From the NCBI RefSeq assembly GCF_014205015.1, contig NZ_JACHMO010000001.1:248001-312000 (forward strand): 64,000 nt of DNA. Direction: 5' to 3'. Shown one piece after another: positions 31,579 through 40,242 of the stretch. Position 1 is the stretch's first letter. Every line of letters begins with the position of its first letter. This stretch comes from Saccharothrix ecbatanensis. GTDB taxonomy: Bacteria; Actinomycetota; Actinomycetes; Mycobacteriales; Pseudonocardiaceae. Under the pieces are notes generated by a model. It was not told where the DNA came from. It saw only the letters and a program-made list of their open reading frames with translations, and did not search any database. The position numbers were made by a program, and so were the translations under genes.

Positions 31579-32586
31579 TCAGACGGACCGCTTACGCAGC
31601 CACCACAGTGACAGCGCGAGCAACACGGCCGCCGCCGCCGCGAACAAGCCGAACTCGATGAACTGGAACGGCCAGAACCGGTCGCCCGGGTGCACCAGCC
31701 GCGCCGGACCGGCCGTCCCGTACCCGGCCAGGCACTCCTGGAAGGACGCGTCACCACGTTCTCCCGGCGCCCTCTCGCAGATCGACATCGCCTTGTACGC
31801 GGCGGTGTTGTCCGCCATGATCTTGCCGTCCAAGTCGGCGAACCCCTCCGAGACGCTCCACCGGGCGGGATCTGCCCGGTAGGCGTCGTACGTGGGTCCG
31901 GATGATCCGTACGATTCGAGTGACAGCACCGGCGTCATGTAGTCCGGGCGCGCGAACTTCTGCACCGTGAACACCGCGCCCACCACACCGAGCAGCGTCA
32001 CCGCCATCGCCGGCAGGGTGCGTCGCAGCACCAGCCCGGCGGTGACGCCCAGCGCCACCGCGAACAGCGTGTAGCCGACCAGCGCGACGGGCTGCACCTC
32101 GAAGTAGATGGGCCGCAGGCGTTTCCACGTCTCCACCGGATCATGCACGGCTGCCGCCGTCCACCACTGGACGAAGCCGAGCAGCGCCGCGCCGAGCACG
32201 GTCGTCGTCAAGACGAGCGTGACCCGCGTGGTGAACCACCGCCGGGCGCTGATCGACTGGCTCAGCACCAGCAAGTGCGTGCGCTGTTCCCACTCGCGGG
32301 CGAACATCGGCGCGCCGATGAAGGCGCCGGCCAACGCCGCGAAACCCAAGGTGGCGATCCGCGTGTACTCGTTCCACTGGTCGAGCCGCCCGCGCAGGTC
32401 CCAGTACTCGGTGCTGGTCGAGCAGAGGCTGTCGAGACCGAGCTCCCCGCATTCCACCGCGGTGACGGGGTCGAACGTCAAGGCCAGGCGAACGTGGAAG
32501 TAGACCACCACCGCGATCAACACCAGGGCGTACGCGGCCAACGAGAGCAGTGCGGCGCGCTGTTGGCGCCAAGCGACCCAGATCAC
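31579..32586 (-). CDS. ABC-2 type membrane protein of a GntR-controlled transporter
   Basis: The 335-aa protein starts with MIWVAWRQQRAALLSLAAYA and has about six membrane helices, including GFAALAGAFIGAPMFAREWE, VTLVLTTTVLGAALLGFVQW, VGYTLFAVALGVTAGLVLRR and a C-terminal LFAAAAAVLLALSLWWLRKR. A long extracellular loop lies between TM5 and TM6. The WVAWRQQR start and EQRTHLLVLSQS motif are frequent in YtrA/BcrA-associated permeases of actinomycetes. It overlaps the ATPase gene by 4 nt and should form the membrane part of its transporter. Such systems often respond to cell-envelope antibiotics; this is family knowledge and not shown here. Confidence 0.85.
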   Translation of the reverse strand: MIWVAWRQQRAALLSLAAYALVLIAVVVYFHVRLALTFDPVTAVECGELGLDSLCSTSTEYWDLRGRLDQWNEYTRIATLGFAALAGAFIGAPMFAREWEQRTHLLVLSQSISARRWFTTRVTLVLTTTVLGAALLGFVQWWTAAAVHDPVETWKRLRPIYFEVQPVALVGYTLFAVALGVTAGLVLRRTLPAMAVTLLGVVGAVFTVQKFARPDYMTPVLSLESYGSSGPTYDAYRADPARWSVSEGFADLDGKIMADNTAAYKAMSICERAPGERGDASFQECLAGYGTAGPARLVHPGDRFWPFQFIEFGLFAAAAAVLLALSLWWLRKRSV

Positions 32587-33413
32587 GCCGCCTCCCCGGC
32601 TCGCAGGTACGCCACGACGAGCTCGTTCAACGCGGGTGTGCTCGCCTCCGGCAAATCCGGCAAGTCCGGTGGACCGACCAGCCGCAGCAACGCGGTGACC
32701 TGGCGTTCACCTTCCCGGGTCGTCACCACCTCGTGGTCGCCGAAGTCCGCACCACGGGCCGCGACCACCACGCGGTGACCCTCGACCAGCTCCTCCACGT
32801 CACCCTCCAGTCGCACGCTGCCTTGGTCGAGCAGCAGCAGGTGGTCGCACACGCCCTCCAGTTCAGCGAGCACGTGCGAGGACAGCACCACGGTCAGCCC
32901 GGTCTCGGCGACCGCGACCATGAGCGCCCGCATGGTCGTCTCCCGCGCCACCGGGTCCATTTCGGACAGTGGCTCGTCCAGCAGCAGCACCTGCGGCCGA
33001 CGGGCCAGTGCGAGCACCAGCGCGAGCCGGGCCCGGTGCCCGCCGGACAGGCTGCCGACCTTGGCGTCCGCCGGCAACCGGGCCTCACCGACGAGCTGCT
33101 CGGCGTACTCCTGGTCCCACGAATCGTTGGTGGACCGACCGAAGCGCAGCATCTCGGCCACCGTGAAGGCGCGGTACAGCGGCTTCTCCTGCGCGACGAA
33201 CCCGACTTCGCCGCTCACCTCGACCACACCCTCCGTCGGCCGCTGCAACCCGGCGGCGAGCCGCAGCAGCGTGCTCTTGCCGGCGCCGTTCGCGCCGACC
33301 AACGCGGTCACCGTGCCGGGCGCCAGCTCGAACGAGCAGTCGCGCAGCGCCCAACCGCGGCGGTACCGCACACCCAGACCGTTCGCGCGTACGGCGAACC
33401 CCACGTCCAACAC
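32583..33413 (-). CDS. ABC transporter ATP-binding protein (BcrA/YtrB-like)
   Basis: The 276-aa NBD has Walker A GANGAGKST (about residues 39-47), signature LSGGHRARLALV, Walker B VLLLDEPLSEMDP and a switch-region His in VLSSHVLAE. The signature has His after LSGG instead of the common Gln. A C-terminal extension of about 70 residues resembles BcrA/YtrB ATPases. It is the middle gene of the leftward GntR-ATPase-permease operon, starting 27 bp after the GntR stop and overlapping the permease by 4 nt. Confidence 0.9.
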   Translation of the reverse strand: MLDVGFAVRANGLGVRYRRGWALRDCSFELAPGTVTALVGANGAGKSTLLRLAAGLQRPTEGVVEVSGEVGFVAQEKPLYRAFTVAEMLRFGRSTNDSWDQEYAEQLVGEARLPADAKVGSLSGGHRARLALVLALARRPQVLLLDEPLSEMDPVARETTMRALMVAVAETGLTVVLSSHVLAELEGVCDHLLLLDQGSVRLEGDVEELVEGHRVVVAARGADFGDHEVVTTREGERQVTALLRLVGPPDLPDLPEASTPALNELVVAYLRAGEAA

Positions 33414-33440
33414 CCACTACCCCCCACCTTCGACGAAAGA

Positions 33441-33818
33441 TCAGAAACGCTTGTCCAGGACGGCGCGGAACAACGCCTCGACGTCCTCCCGGCCCATGCC
33501 GAGCACGCGGGCCCGGTCCATCCACTCCAGCAGCTCACCGCGCAACGGCGAATCCTCGGCGACTCCCGGCGTCACCAGGGAACGGCGCACGAACGTGCCC
33601 AACCCCGGCCGGGGCTCGACCAGCCCCTCGCGCTCCAGCTCGCGGTACGCCTTGAGCACGGTGTTCGGGTTGATGCCCGTCTGCGCCACGACCTCCTTGG
33701 CGGTGGGAAGCCGGTCACCGACGCCGACCACCCCGAGCCGGAGTGCCTGTTTCACCTGGTGCACGAGTTGCAGGTAGGTGGACACACCGGACCGCCGGTC
33801 GATCCGGAACTCGATCAC
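33441..33818 (-). CDS. GntR-family repressor, YtrA subfamily
   Basis: GTG at 33818 follows GGAAGGGTGGAAG, giving 125 aa, the usual short length of YtrA-type GntR proteins. The winged helix is STYLQLVHQVKQALRLGVVG then DRLPTAKEVVAQTGINPNTV, and EREGLVEPRPGLGTFV forms the wing. A two-helix tail replaces a large ligand domain. YtrA regulators control adjacent ABC transporters and themselves. The 22-bp inverted repeat just upstream is well placed for autoregulation. The frame stays open upstream but crosses the operator. Confidence 0.9.
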   Translation of the reverse strand: MIEFRIDRRSGVSTYLQLVHQVKQALRLGVVGVGDRLPTAKEVVAQTGINPNTVLKAYRELEREGLVEPRPGLGTFVRRSLVTPGVAEDSPLRGELLEWMDRARVLGMGREDVEALFRAVLDKRF

Positions 33819-33827
33819 CTTCCACCC

Positions 33828-33849
33828 TTCCACTAAGTGATTAGTGGAA
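33828..33849. promoter_or_regulatory. GntR/YtrA-type operator
   Basis: TTCCACTAA-gtga-TTAGTGGAA is a perfect inverted repeat with 9-bp arms. It lies 10 bp upstream of the GntR start codon in an AT-richer patch, where a bound repressor would block transcription of the whole operon. Confidence 0.75.
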
Positions 33850-33957
33850 TCACTGTGACGGGCGACGGCACGTCCTGTCAACCCGGCTTGATCACACGGC
33901 GACGTCCCCGCCGCCGGGCAAGGCCGACGACGGGGACATCACGCACCGGTGCCGCGG

Positions 33958-34755
33958 CTAGGCGCGGGTGCGGCCGACGTAGAGGTTGCGCGCCCGGTAC
34001 AAGGTGTCCGAGGTCGGGCCGGACGAACCGGACGAGCCCTCCATCTGGAGGTTGATGATGATCCACATGGGTTTGCCGACGAAGTTCGCGCCCCGGTGTT
34101 GGCCGACCCACGTGCCGTCGAGGTAGTAGTGGATGTCCACGTCCGTGGCGTTGACCTTCGCGATCCACGCCCGGTAGGTGTGCCACGAGCCGGGGCTCGA
34201 CACCGACCGGATGGTGTTCGACCACCCGCCGGAGGCGTTCTTGTAGGTGTTGAACCAGTTCCGCGCGTCACCCTTGTACTCCAGGATGTCGCTCTCCGGC
34301 GGCCACGAGTTCGCGCCGGTGAGCCAGAACGCGGGCCACGTGCCGCGTGCCGACGGCGCCTGGAACTCGCCCCTGACCTCCCAGTTCGGGAACTGGTCGT
34401 TGACCAGCACGTGCTGCTTCGCGTGCACCGCGCCGGAGTGGTAGCGGATCGGCAGGTACGGGTCCGCCGAGCTGTTGCCCTCGTTCCAGTTGATCCGGGT
34501 CGCCTTGATGACGAGCGTCGACCCTTCGAGGTACACGTGGTTGTGGTCGGTCGGGCTCGCGTACATGCGGGCCGTGCCGTTGTGGTCGGAACCCCAGGGG
34601 TAGCGGTAGTTCCAGACCGATTCCAACGTGCCGTAGTTCGCGAACGATCCGTTGATGACGGTCTCCCAGGTGGCCGCCTCGGCGAGCCGGGACGTGCCAA
34701 GCGCGGCCAGTCCCGCGCCGCCTGCCACCAGGAAACCGCGTCGACTCAATGTCAC
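33958..34755 (-). CDS. Tat-exported GH16 glycoside hydrolase
   Basis: GTG at 34755 gives 265 aa. The N-terminus MTLSRRGFLVAGGAGLAALG is a twin-arginine signal ending near the AEA cleavage site at about residue 27. The rest is one beta-jelly-roll domain. The GH16 active site is ESDILE at 154-159, with Glu154 as nucleophile and Glu159 as acid/base in the E-x-D-x-x-E pattern. WPAFWLTGANSWPP just before it is also typical. There is no binding module. GH16 members cut beta-1,3(4)-glucans, agarose, carrageenan or xyloglucan; the motif variant does not settle the substrate. The gene is monocistronic and divergent from the TIMP-like gene. Confidence 0.85.
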   Translation of the reverse strand: MTLSRRGFLVAGGAGLAALGTSRLAEAATWETVINGSFANYGTLESVWNYRYPWGSDHNGTARMYASPTDHNHVYLEGSTLVIKATRINWNEGNSSADPYLPIRYHSGAVHAKQHVLVNDQFPNWEVRGEFQAPSARGTWPAFWLTGANSWPPESDILEYKGDARNWFNTYKNASGGWSNTIRSVSSPGSWHTYRAWIAKVNATDVDIHYYLDGTWVGQHRGANFVGKPMWIIINLQMEGSSGSSGPTSDTLYRARNLYVGRTRA

Positions 34756-34994
34756 AGGAAAGCCCTTTCCTCGACGACGTTGACGAGGCGGTGTCGCTCT
34801 TGAAACTAGGGACCGGCCGGGCGCCGCGTCAACGGGTCCGGGCCGGTGGTCCGCCGTGGTCGCCGCGCCGGTCACTGCGCTGCTCGACGGAGCACCGGGC
34901 CGGCGAACGGCGTCTGGTTCGCTTCGCCCTCCGGCCGCTACCGTGGCGGAGCACCGCCGACCGAGGTCTTGCTCCTTCCTGGAGGTCCCCTTTG

Positions 34995-35462
34995 GTGCTC
35001 TTGCGTCATCTGATTCGAACTGCCGGTGTGCTGACGTTGGTCGCCGGACTGCTGACCGCCGTGACGGTCGGCTCGGCCAGCGCTTGTCAGTGCTGGCCCG
35101 GAGAACAGGAACCACAGCGCTACGCCCGCGCCAGTCACGTGTTCACCGGTGTCGTGACCGACAAGGTCCGCCACGCGCAACAACACCAGTACCGCTACAC
35201 GTTGCAGGTCGGCGTCGAGTACAAGGGCGACGTCCCCGAAACGGTGGAAGTCGTGACCTACGACGAGGTCGCGGCGTGCGGGCTCACGAGCCTGGTGGTC
35301 GGCGGCGACTACCTGATGTTCACGTTCCTGCGCACCGACGGGTTCTGGACCAACTCCTGCGGCGGGACCCGTCCCGCTTCCCATGGCCCGCCCATCACGG
35401 GATCGACCGCGGTGGCAGCCGCCGCCGCGGTCGCGTCACCCTGCGGCACGGCCGCGCTCTGA
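34995..35462 (+). CDS. Secreted TIMP/NTR-like domain protein
   Basis: GTG at 34995 follows GGAGG by 9 nt; TTG at 34992 is an alternative. The 155-aa product has a signal peptide (about residues 1-28) ending before ACQCWPGEQEPQRYARASHV. The mature protein begins with the CxC motif and the phrase SHVFTGVVTDK, as in bacterial TIMP/netrin-like OB-fold proteins. Strands YTLQVGVEYKGDVPETVEVV and YLMFTFLRTDGFWTNSCGG follow, with Cys for disulfides. Vertebrate TIMPs inhibit metalloproteases, but the bacterial relatives have no proven function. There is no C-terminal membrane helix, so secretion is expected. Confidence 0.78.
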   Translation: MLLRHLIRTAGVLTLVAGLLTAVTVGSASACQCWPGEQEPQRYARASHVFTGVVTDKVRHAQQHQYRYTLQVGVEYKGDVPETVEVVTYDEVAACGLTSLVVGGDYLMFTFLRTDGFWTNSCGGTRPASHGPPITGSTAVAAAAAVASPCGTAAL

Positions 35463-35468
35463 GCACGT

Positions 35469-35506
35469 GGTGACGCGTCCGGGAGCACGATTCCGGACGC
35501 GTCACC
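35469..35506. terminator. Bidirectional terminator
   Basis: GTGACGCGTCCGG (35470-35482) and CCGGACGCGTCAC (35493-35505) pair perfectly, extended by one more G-C pair, with a 10-nt loop. It lies between the convergent TIMP-like and TetR genes and can serve both. Confidence 0.75.
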
Positions 35507-35554
35507 GGAACGTCGAAGGCAGTCGACTGGTCGACCACTCACCCGCGTGTCGGT

Positions 35555-36127
35555 TCAGTAGTGGCGGATCCCCGCCGCCAGCGTCCGGGCCCAAGGCGCG
35601 TCGACCGAGTCCGCGTCCACCGCCACCACAAGGTGGCACAACATGCCCTTGGCGAAGAACTCCTGCACCTCGGCCTCGCCGCCGCCGGACACGCCGCGCA
35701 CGTACTCGACCGTCCGGGCGTACCCGCGCTGGACGACCTCGCGCACCGACGGTTCCGAGATCGCCGCGCACTGGGCGTGCATCTGGACCAACAGCAGCGT
35801 GTTCTCCTCGGAGATCAACCGGGCGTAGGCGTCGCCCATCGCGTAGAGGACCGCTTCCGGCGTGCTGCCCTTGGCACCCGCGACACCGTCCGCGAGGCTT
35901 TCCCTGATCCGCGCGAAGCAGTGCTCCACCACGGAGAGGAACAGGGCCTCCTTGTCCGGGAAGAGCCGGTAGACGTAAGCCTGGGAGATGCCGGCGGACT
36001 TGGCGACCTCGCCGGTGGTGGTCCCGTAGTAGCCGCGCGCGGCGAATGCCCCCAGCGCGGTGCGCAGGACCGTGTCGCGGCGTTCCTCGGCGGTGGAGAG
36101 GCGGCGCTCGCTGGTCGCTCCGGGCAT
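35555..36127 (-). CDS. TetR-family regulator
   Basis: From ATG at 36127 the product is 190 aa. The DNA-binding domain is RDTVLRTALGAFAARGYYGT then TTGEVAKSAGISQAYVYRLF and PDKEALFLSVVEHCF. The C-terminal part has the phrase LLVQMHAQCAAISEPSVREV, which occurs in TetR proteins of the AcrR-like group. It is divergent from the beta-helix lipoprotein gene by about 85 bp. Repeated GGTGT/ACACC units lie next to its start codon and may be its binding sites. The ligand and the targets beyond itself are unknown. Confidence 0.88.
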   Translation of the reverse strand: MPGATSERRLSTAEERRDTVLRTALGAFAARGYYGTTTGEVAKSAGISQAYVYRLFPDKEALFLSVVEHCFARIRESLADGVAGAKGSTPEAVLYAMGDAYARLISEENTLLLVQMHAQCAAISEPSVREVVQRGYARTVEYVRGVSGGGEAEVQEFFAKGMLCHLVVAVDADSVDAPWARTLAAGIRHY

Positions 36128-36159
36128 AGGTGTAATCAACCACTCACACCTGTCGGTGT
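36128..36159. promoter_or_regulatory. Clustered GGTGT/ACACC half-sites beside the TetR start
   Basis: AGGTGT (36128-36133), ACACCT (36146-36151) and GGTGT (36155-36159) give two overlapping dyads in the divergent region. The arms are only 5-6 bp, so this is a weak operator call. Confidence 0.3.
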
Positions 36160-36211
36160 CAAGCGCACGTGCTCGTCCGCCACCGGGGAGGCGCCGGTTA
36201 GGGTCCACCGC

Positions 36212-37366
36212 ATGTCCCGTGGTGTGTTGGTCGTGGTCCTCCTCCTGCTGACCGGATGCACGTCGTCGCCTCCGGCCGCCGAACCGTTCACGTCCGCCCC
36301 GGCCACAACGACGACCACTTCCACCACCACCGCTCCGACGACCACTTCGGCTCCCGTCACGACCACCACCACGACGACCTCGCGCACGCGGGCCACCGCT
36401 CCACCGGCGGGCAACCCCGGTGGCGGAGCGCCCGTGCCGCCGGAGGCCGCCGCGGTGGACACGTCCCGCCCGACCCGGGTGATCGGCGACGGCACGTCCG
36501 CGAGCTGCACGTCCCAGGCCGTGGTGGCGGCGGTGGCGGGCGGCGGGATCATCACGTTCGACTGCGGCCCGGACCCGGTCACCGTAACCATGACGTCGAC
36601 CGCGCGGGTGCGCAACGACGCGGCGCCGGAGGTCGTGCTGGACGGCGGGGGACTGGTCACCCTCAGCGGAGCCGGTCAGCGCCGCGTCCTCTACCAGAAC
36701 ACGTGCGACGCGGCGCTGGGCATCACCACGTCCCACTGCCAGGACCAGGACCACCCGCGCCTGACCATCCAGAACATCACGCTGGCGGACGGCGACTCCA
36801 CCGGTGAGGAGGAGGGCGGTGGAGCGGTCTTCGTGCGCGGTGGGCGGCTGAAGGTGGTGAACTCCGCGTTCCTGCGCAACAGGTGCGGACCGGACGGGCC
36901 GGACCTCGGCGGCGCGGGGATGCGGGTGCTCAGCCAGTCGGCGAACAAGCCGGTGTTCGTGGTCGGCAGCACGTTCGAGGGCGGGACGTGCGCGAACGGC
37001 GGCGCGTTGAGCAGCATCGGCGTGTCGTGGGTGGTGCTGAACAGCTTGCTGCGCAACAACTCCGCGATCGGCCGCGGCGCCAACCCCGCTCGCGCCGGAA
37101 CACCCGGCGGTGGCAGCGGTGGCGCGATCTACGCCGACGGCAACGCGTTCACGATCCGGATCGCGGGCAGCGTCGTGGAGGACAACAAGGCCAACGAGGG
37201 CGGCGGCGCGGTCTTCTTCGTCAGCAACGACCGCACCGGCACGATGGCGGTGGAGTCCTCCACCCTGCGCCGCAACCCCAGCGCCGGTTTCGAGACGCCC
37301 GGCTACAAAGGCATCTTCTTCCTCGGCGCGGCCGACCCCGCTGTCACCGCCTCCACCATCCAGTAG
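36212..37366 (+). CDS. Secreted lipoprotein with Thr-rich stalk and right-handed beta-helix
   Basis: From ATG at 36212 the product is 384 aa. A lipoprotein signal ends in the lipobox LLTG-Cys (about residue 15). Residues about 28-65 are almost all Thr, Ser, Ala and Pro, a stalk likely to hold the domain away from the membrane. The remainder is a parallel beta-helix. Signs are LTIQNITLADGDSTGEEEGG, GGAVFVRGGRLKVVNSAFLR, GGALSSIGVSWVVLNSLLRN and GGAIYADGNAFTIRIAGSVV, the GGA-hydrophobic-N-S rungs seen in Pmp/polysaccharide-lyase-like proteins. No lyase or hydrolase catalytic set is evident, so binding or adhesion is as likely as catalysis. It precedes the trypsin gene by 177 bp. Confidence 0.78.
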   Translation: MSRGVLVVVLLLLTGCTSSPPAAEPFTSAPATTTTTSTTTAPTTTSAPVTTTTTTTSRTRATAPPAGNPGGGAPVPPEAAAVDTSRPTRVIGDGTSASCTSQAVVAAVAGGGIITFDCGPDPVTVTMTSTARVRNDAAPEVVLDGGGLVTLSGAGQRRVLYQNTCDAALGITTSHCQDQDHPRLTIQNITLADGDSTGEEEGGGAVFVRGGRLKVVNSAFLRNRCGPDGPDLGGAGMRVLSQSANKPVFVVGSTFEGGTCANGGALSSIGVSWVVLNSLLRNNSAIGRGANPARAGTPGGGSGGAIYADGNAFTIRIAGSVVEDNKANEGGGAVFFVSNDRTGTMAVESSTLRRNPSAGFETPGYKGIFFLGAADPAVTASTIQ

Positions 37367-37423
37367 GACACCTCGCCGACCGGCATCCACACTGGAAGAA
37401 CTCCCGTCGATCGTCGGTTGTGA

Positions 37424-38742
<1,319 letters not shown>

Positions 38743-38751
38743 TCCGAACGG

Positions 38752-38790
38752 CCGAGTGGCCTCACCCGCGATCCGGGTGGGGCCACTCGG
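38752..38790. terminator. Strong hairpin terminator
   Basis: CCGAGTGGCC (38752-38761) pairs with GGCCACTCGG (38781-38790), and the inner CACCCG/CGGGTG segments extend the stem. It sits between the convergent protease and membrane protein genes. Confidence 0.8.
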
Positions 38791-38795
38791 TGTGA

Positions 38796-39371
38796 TCAGG
38801 CACGCCGCTGCCACAGCTCACGGGCGATCAGCCAGCAGCCGACGAGCAGCAGCAGGCCGTGGGCCATGCGGATCGGCGGCGCGGTGAAGAACTGCGGCAG
38901 GAAGAGCACGAAACCCAGCGCGTAGGGGATGGCGGCACGGCTCTTGAGTTCGATGGCCGCCATCACCGCGCCCACGGCGAGCACGGCCAGGCCGACGCCG
39001 AAGATCGTGATCCCGGCCGGGTGGTAGCGGACCGCGTCGACCAGCTCCAGCAGGGCCGGGTCCGGCTGTTCGGTCGCACGCAACCCGATGGCGTACAGCC
39101 CGAACGTCTCCAGGCCGTAGTAGACGGACGTCAGCACCGCGCCGGCCATGGTGACGGCGGCGGCACGGGAGCGTGAGAGGGCCAGCAGGCCGAGGCTGGC
39201 CAACAGGAACCCGCCCACGGCGAGCAAGTGCGCGGCGACCCACGCGGACGTGCCCATGATGCGCAGCCCGTCCACCGTCGTCTCGTCCGAGTAGGGCCGC
39301 AGCACCGGGTAGAGCAGGAAAAACGCACCTGCGGCGCCGAACGCGGCGGCACCGGCCCTGAGCTTGTCCAT
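38796..39371 (-). CDS. Integral membrane protein
   Basis: From ATG at 39371 (GGAGACGTC before it) the product is 191 aa with about six hydrophobic helices: AGAAAFGAAGAFFLLYPVL, TSAWVAAHLLAVGGFLLASL, AVTMAGAVLTSVYYGLETFG, ITIFGVGLAVLAVGAVMAAI, YALGFVLFLPQFFTAPPI and a last one. I recognise no catalytic motif. It is divergent from a TetR gene, and two AGAGC-N3-GCTCT sites lie between them. It is therefore probably the target of that repressor. Function unknown. Confidence 0.8.
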   Translation of the reverse strand: MDKLRAGAAAFGAAGAFFLLYPVLRPYSDETTVDGLRIMGTSAWVAAHLLAVGGFLLASLGLLALSRSRAAAVTMAGAVLTSVYYGLETFGLYAIGLRATEQPDPALLELVDAVRYHPAGITIFGVGLAVLAVGAVMAAIELKSRAAIPYALGFVLFLPQFFTAPPIRMAHGLLLLVGCWLIARELWQRRA

Positions 39372-39398
39372 GACGTCTCCGTGAGCGCTAGTCGTTTT

Positions 39399-39466
39399 AG
39401 AGAGCACCGCTCTCTGTCGAGGGGAATGCTGCGCCCTGGCGCGGCTCCTGTCAAGAGCAGTGCTCT
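39399..39466. promoter_or_regulatory. Two TetR operator candidates in the divergent region
   Basis: AGAGAGC-acc-GCTCTCT (39399-39415) and AGAGCA-g-TGCTCT (39454-39466) share the core AGAGC-N3-GCTCT. Core starts are 53 bp apart, about five helical turns, so bound dimers would face the same side. The first lies near the membrane gene start, the second 42 bp before the TetR ATG. Confidence 0.68.
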
Positions 39467-39508
39467 CTTTTGTTGCACCCGCTCTCGGAGTGCGCGATCA
39501 TCGTCGTC

Positions 39509-40186
39509 ATGACCGGCACACCGAGGCAGCGGGCGCGGGCCCAGGCGATCGAGGACATCAAGCGCATCGCCAAGGAGCAGTTGGCGCGGGAGGGCAGCGC
39601 GGCCTTGTCGCTGCGGGCCATCGCACGGGAGTTGGGCATCGTGTCGTCCGCCGTCTACCGGTACGTGCCCAGCCGCGACGACCTGCTGACCATGCTCATC
39701 GTGGACGCGTACGACTCGCTCGGTGACGCGGTCGAGGCCGCCGAGGGCGCGTGCGCGCGGGACGACCTGCGCGGCCGGTGGACGGCACTCGGGTCGGCGG
39801 CGCGGACGTGGGCGGTGGAGCGGCCTTCGGAGTACGCGTTGATCTACGGCAGCCCGGTGCCCGGCTACCAGGCGCCCGTGGACCAGACCGGTGATCCGGG
39901 CACCAGGGTGTCGTTCCTGTTGCTGGCGCTGCTCGCGGAGGTCGAGCGCGAACGGCCGCCGGCGCGACCGCTGCCCGGACCGCTGGGCCAGGACTTCGCC
40001 GCGCTGCGGGACGGCCTCGGGCTGAAGATCGGCGACGACCTGCTGGCCCGCGGGTTCCTGGCGTTCTCGGCGCTGTTCGGGCTGATCAGCTTCGAGTTGT
40101 TCGGCCAGTACCGGGGCAGCCTGACCGACTGCGCGGCCCACTTCGACCACCAACTCGGCCGGTTGGCTGACGTCCTCGGCATCTGA
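39509..40186 (+). CDS. TetR-family regulator with WHG-type C-terminal domain
   Basis: From ATG at 39509 the product is 225 aa. The helix-turn-helix is LSLRAIARELGIVSSAVYRY followed by VPSRDDLLTMLIVDAYDSLG. The C-terminal domain includes WTALGSAARTWAVERPSEYA then LIYGSPVPGYQAP, a hallmark of the WHG (TetR_C_33) class. It probably represses the divergent membrane protein gene and itself through the paired AGAGC-N3-GCTCT sites. The ligand is unknown. Confidence 0.88.
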   Translation: MTGTPRQRARAQAIEDIKRIAKEQLAREGSAALSLRAIARELGIVSSAVYRYVPSRDDLLTMLIVDAYDSLGDAVEAAEGACARDDLRGRWTALGSAARTWAVERPSEYALIYGSPVPGYQAPVDQTGDPGTRVSFLLLALLAEVERERPPARPLPGPLGQDFAALRDGLGLKIGDDLLARGFLAFSALFGLISFELFGQYRGSLTDCAAHFDHQLGRLADVLGI

Positions 40187-40242
40187 CGGCGTGTGCGCGA
40201 CAGGTGGTGCCGTCGGCTGACGATCACTGCCACAGTGGTCGG

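Noticed and set aside
34756..35115. In-frame N-terminal extension of the GH16 gene
   Set aside because: The extension precedes a clean Tat signal peptide (SRRGFLV) with its own GTG start and overlaps the divergent TIMP-like gene.
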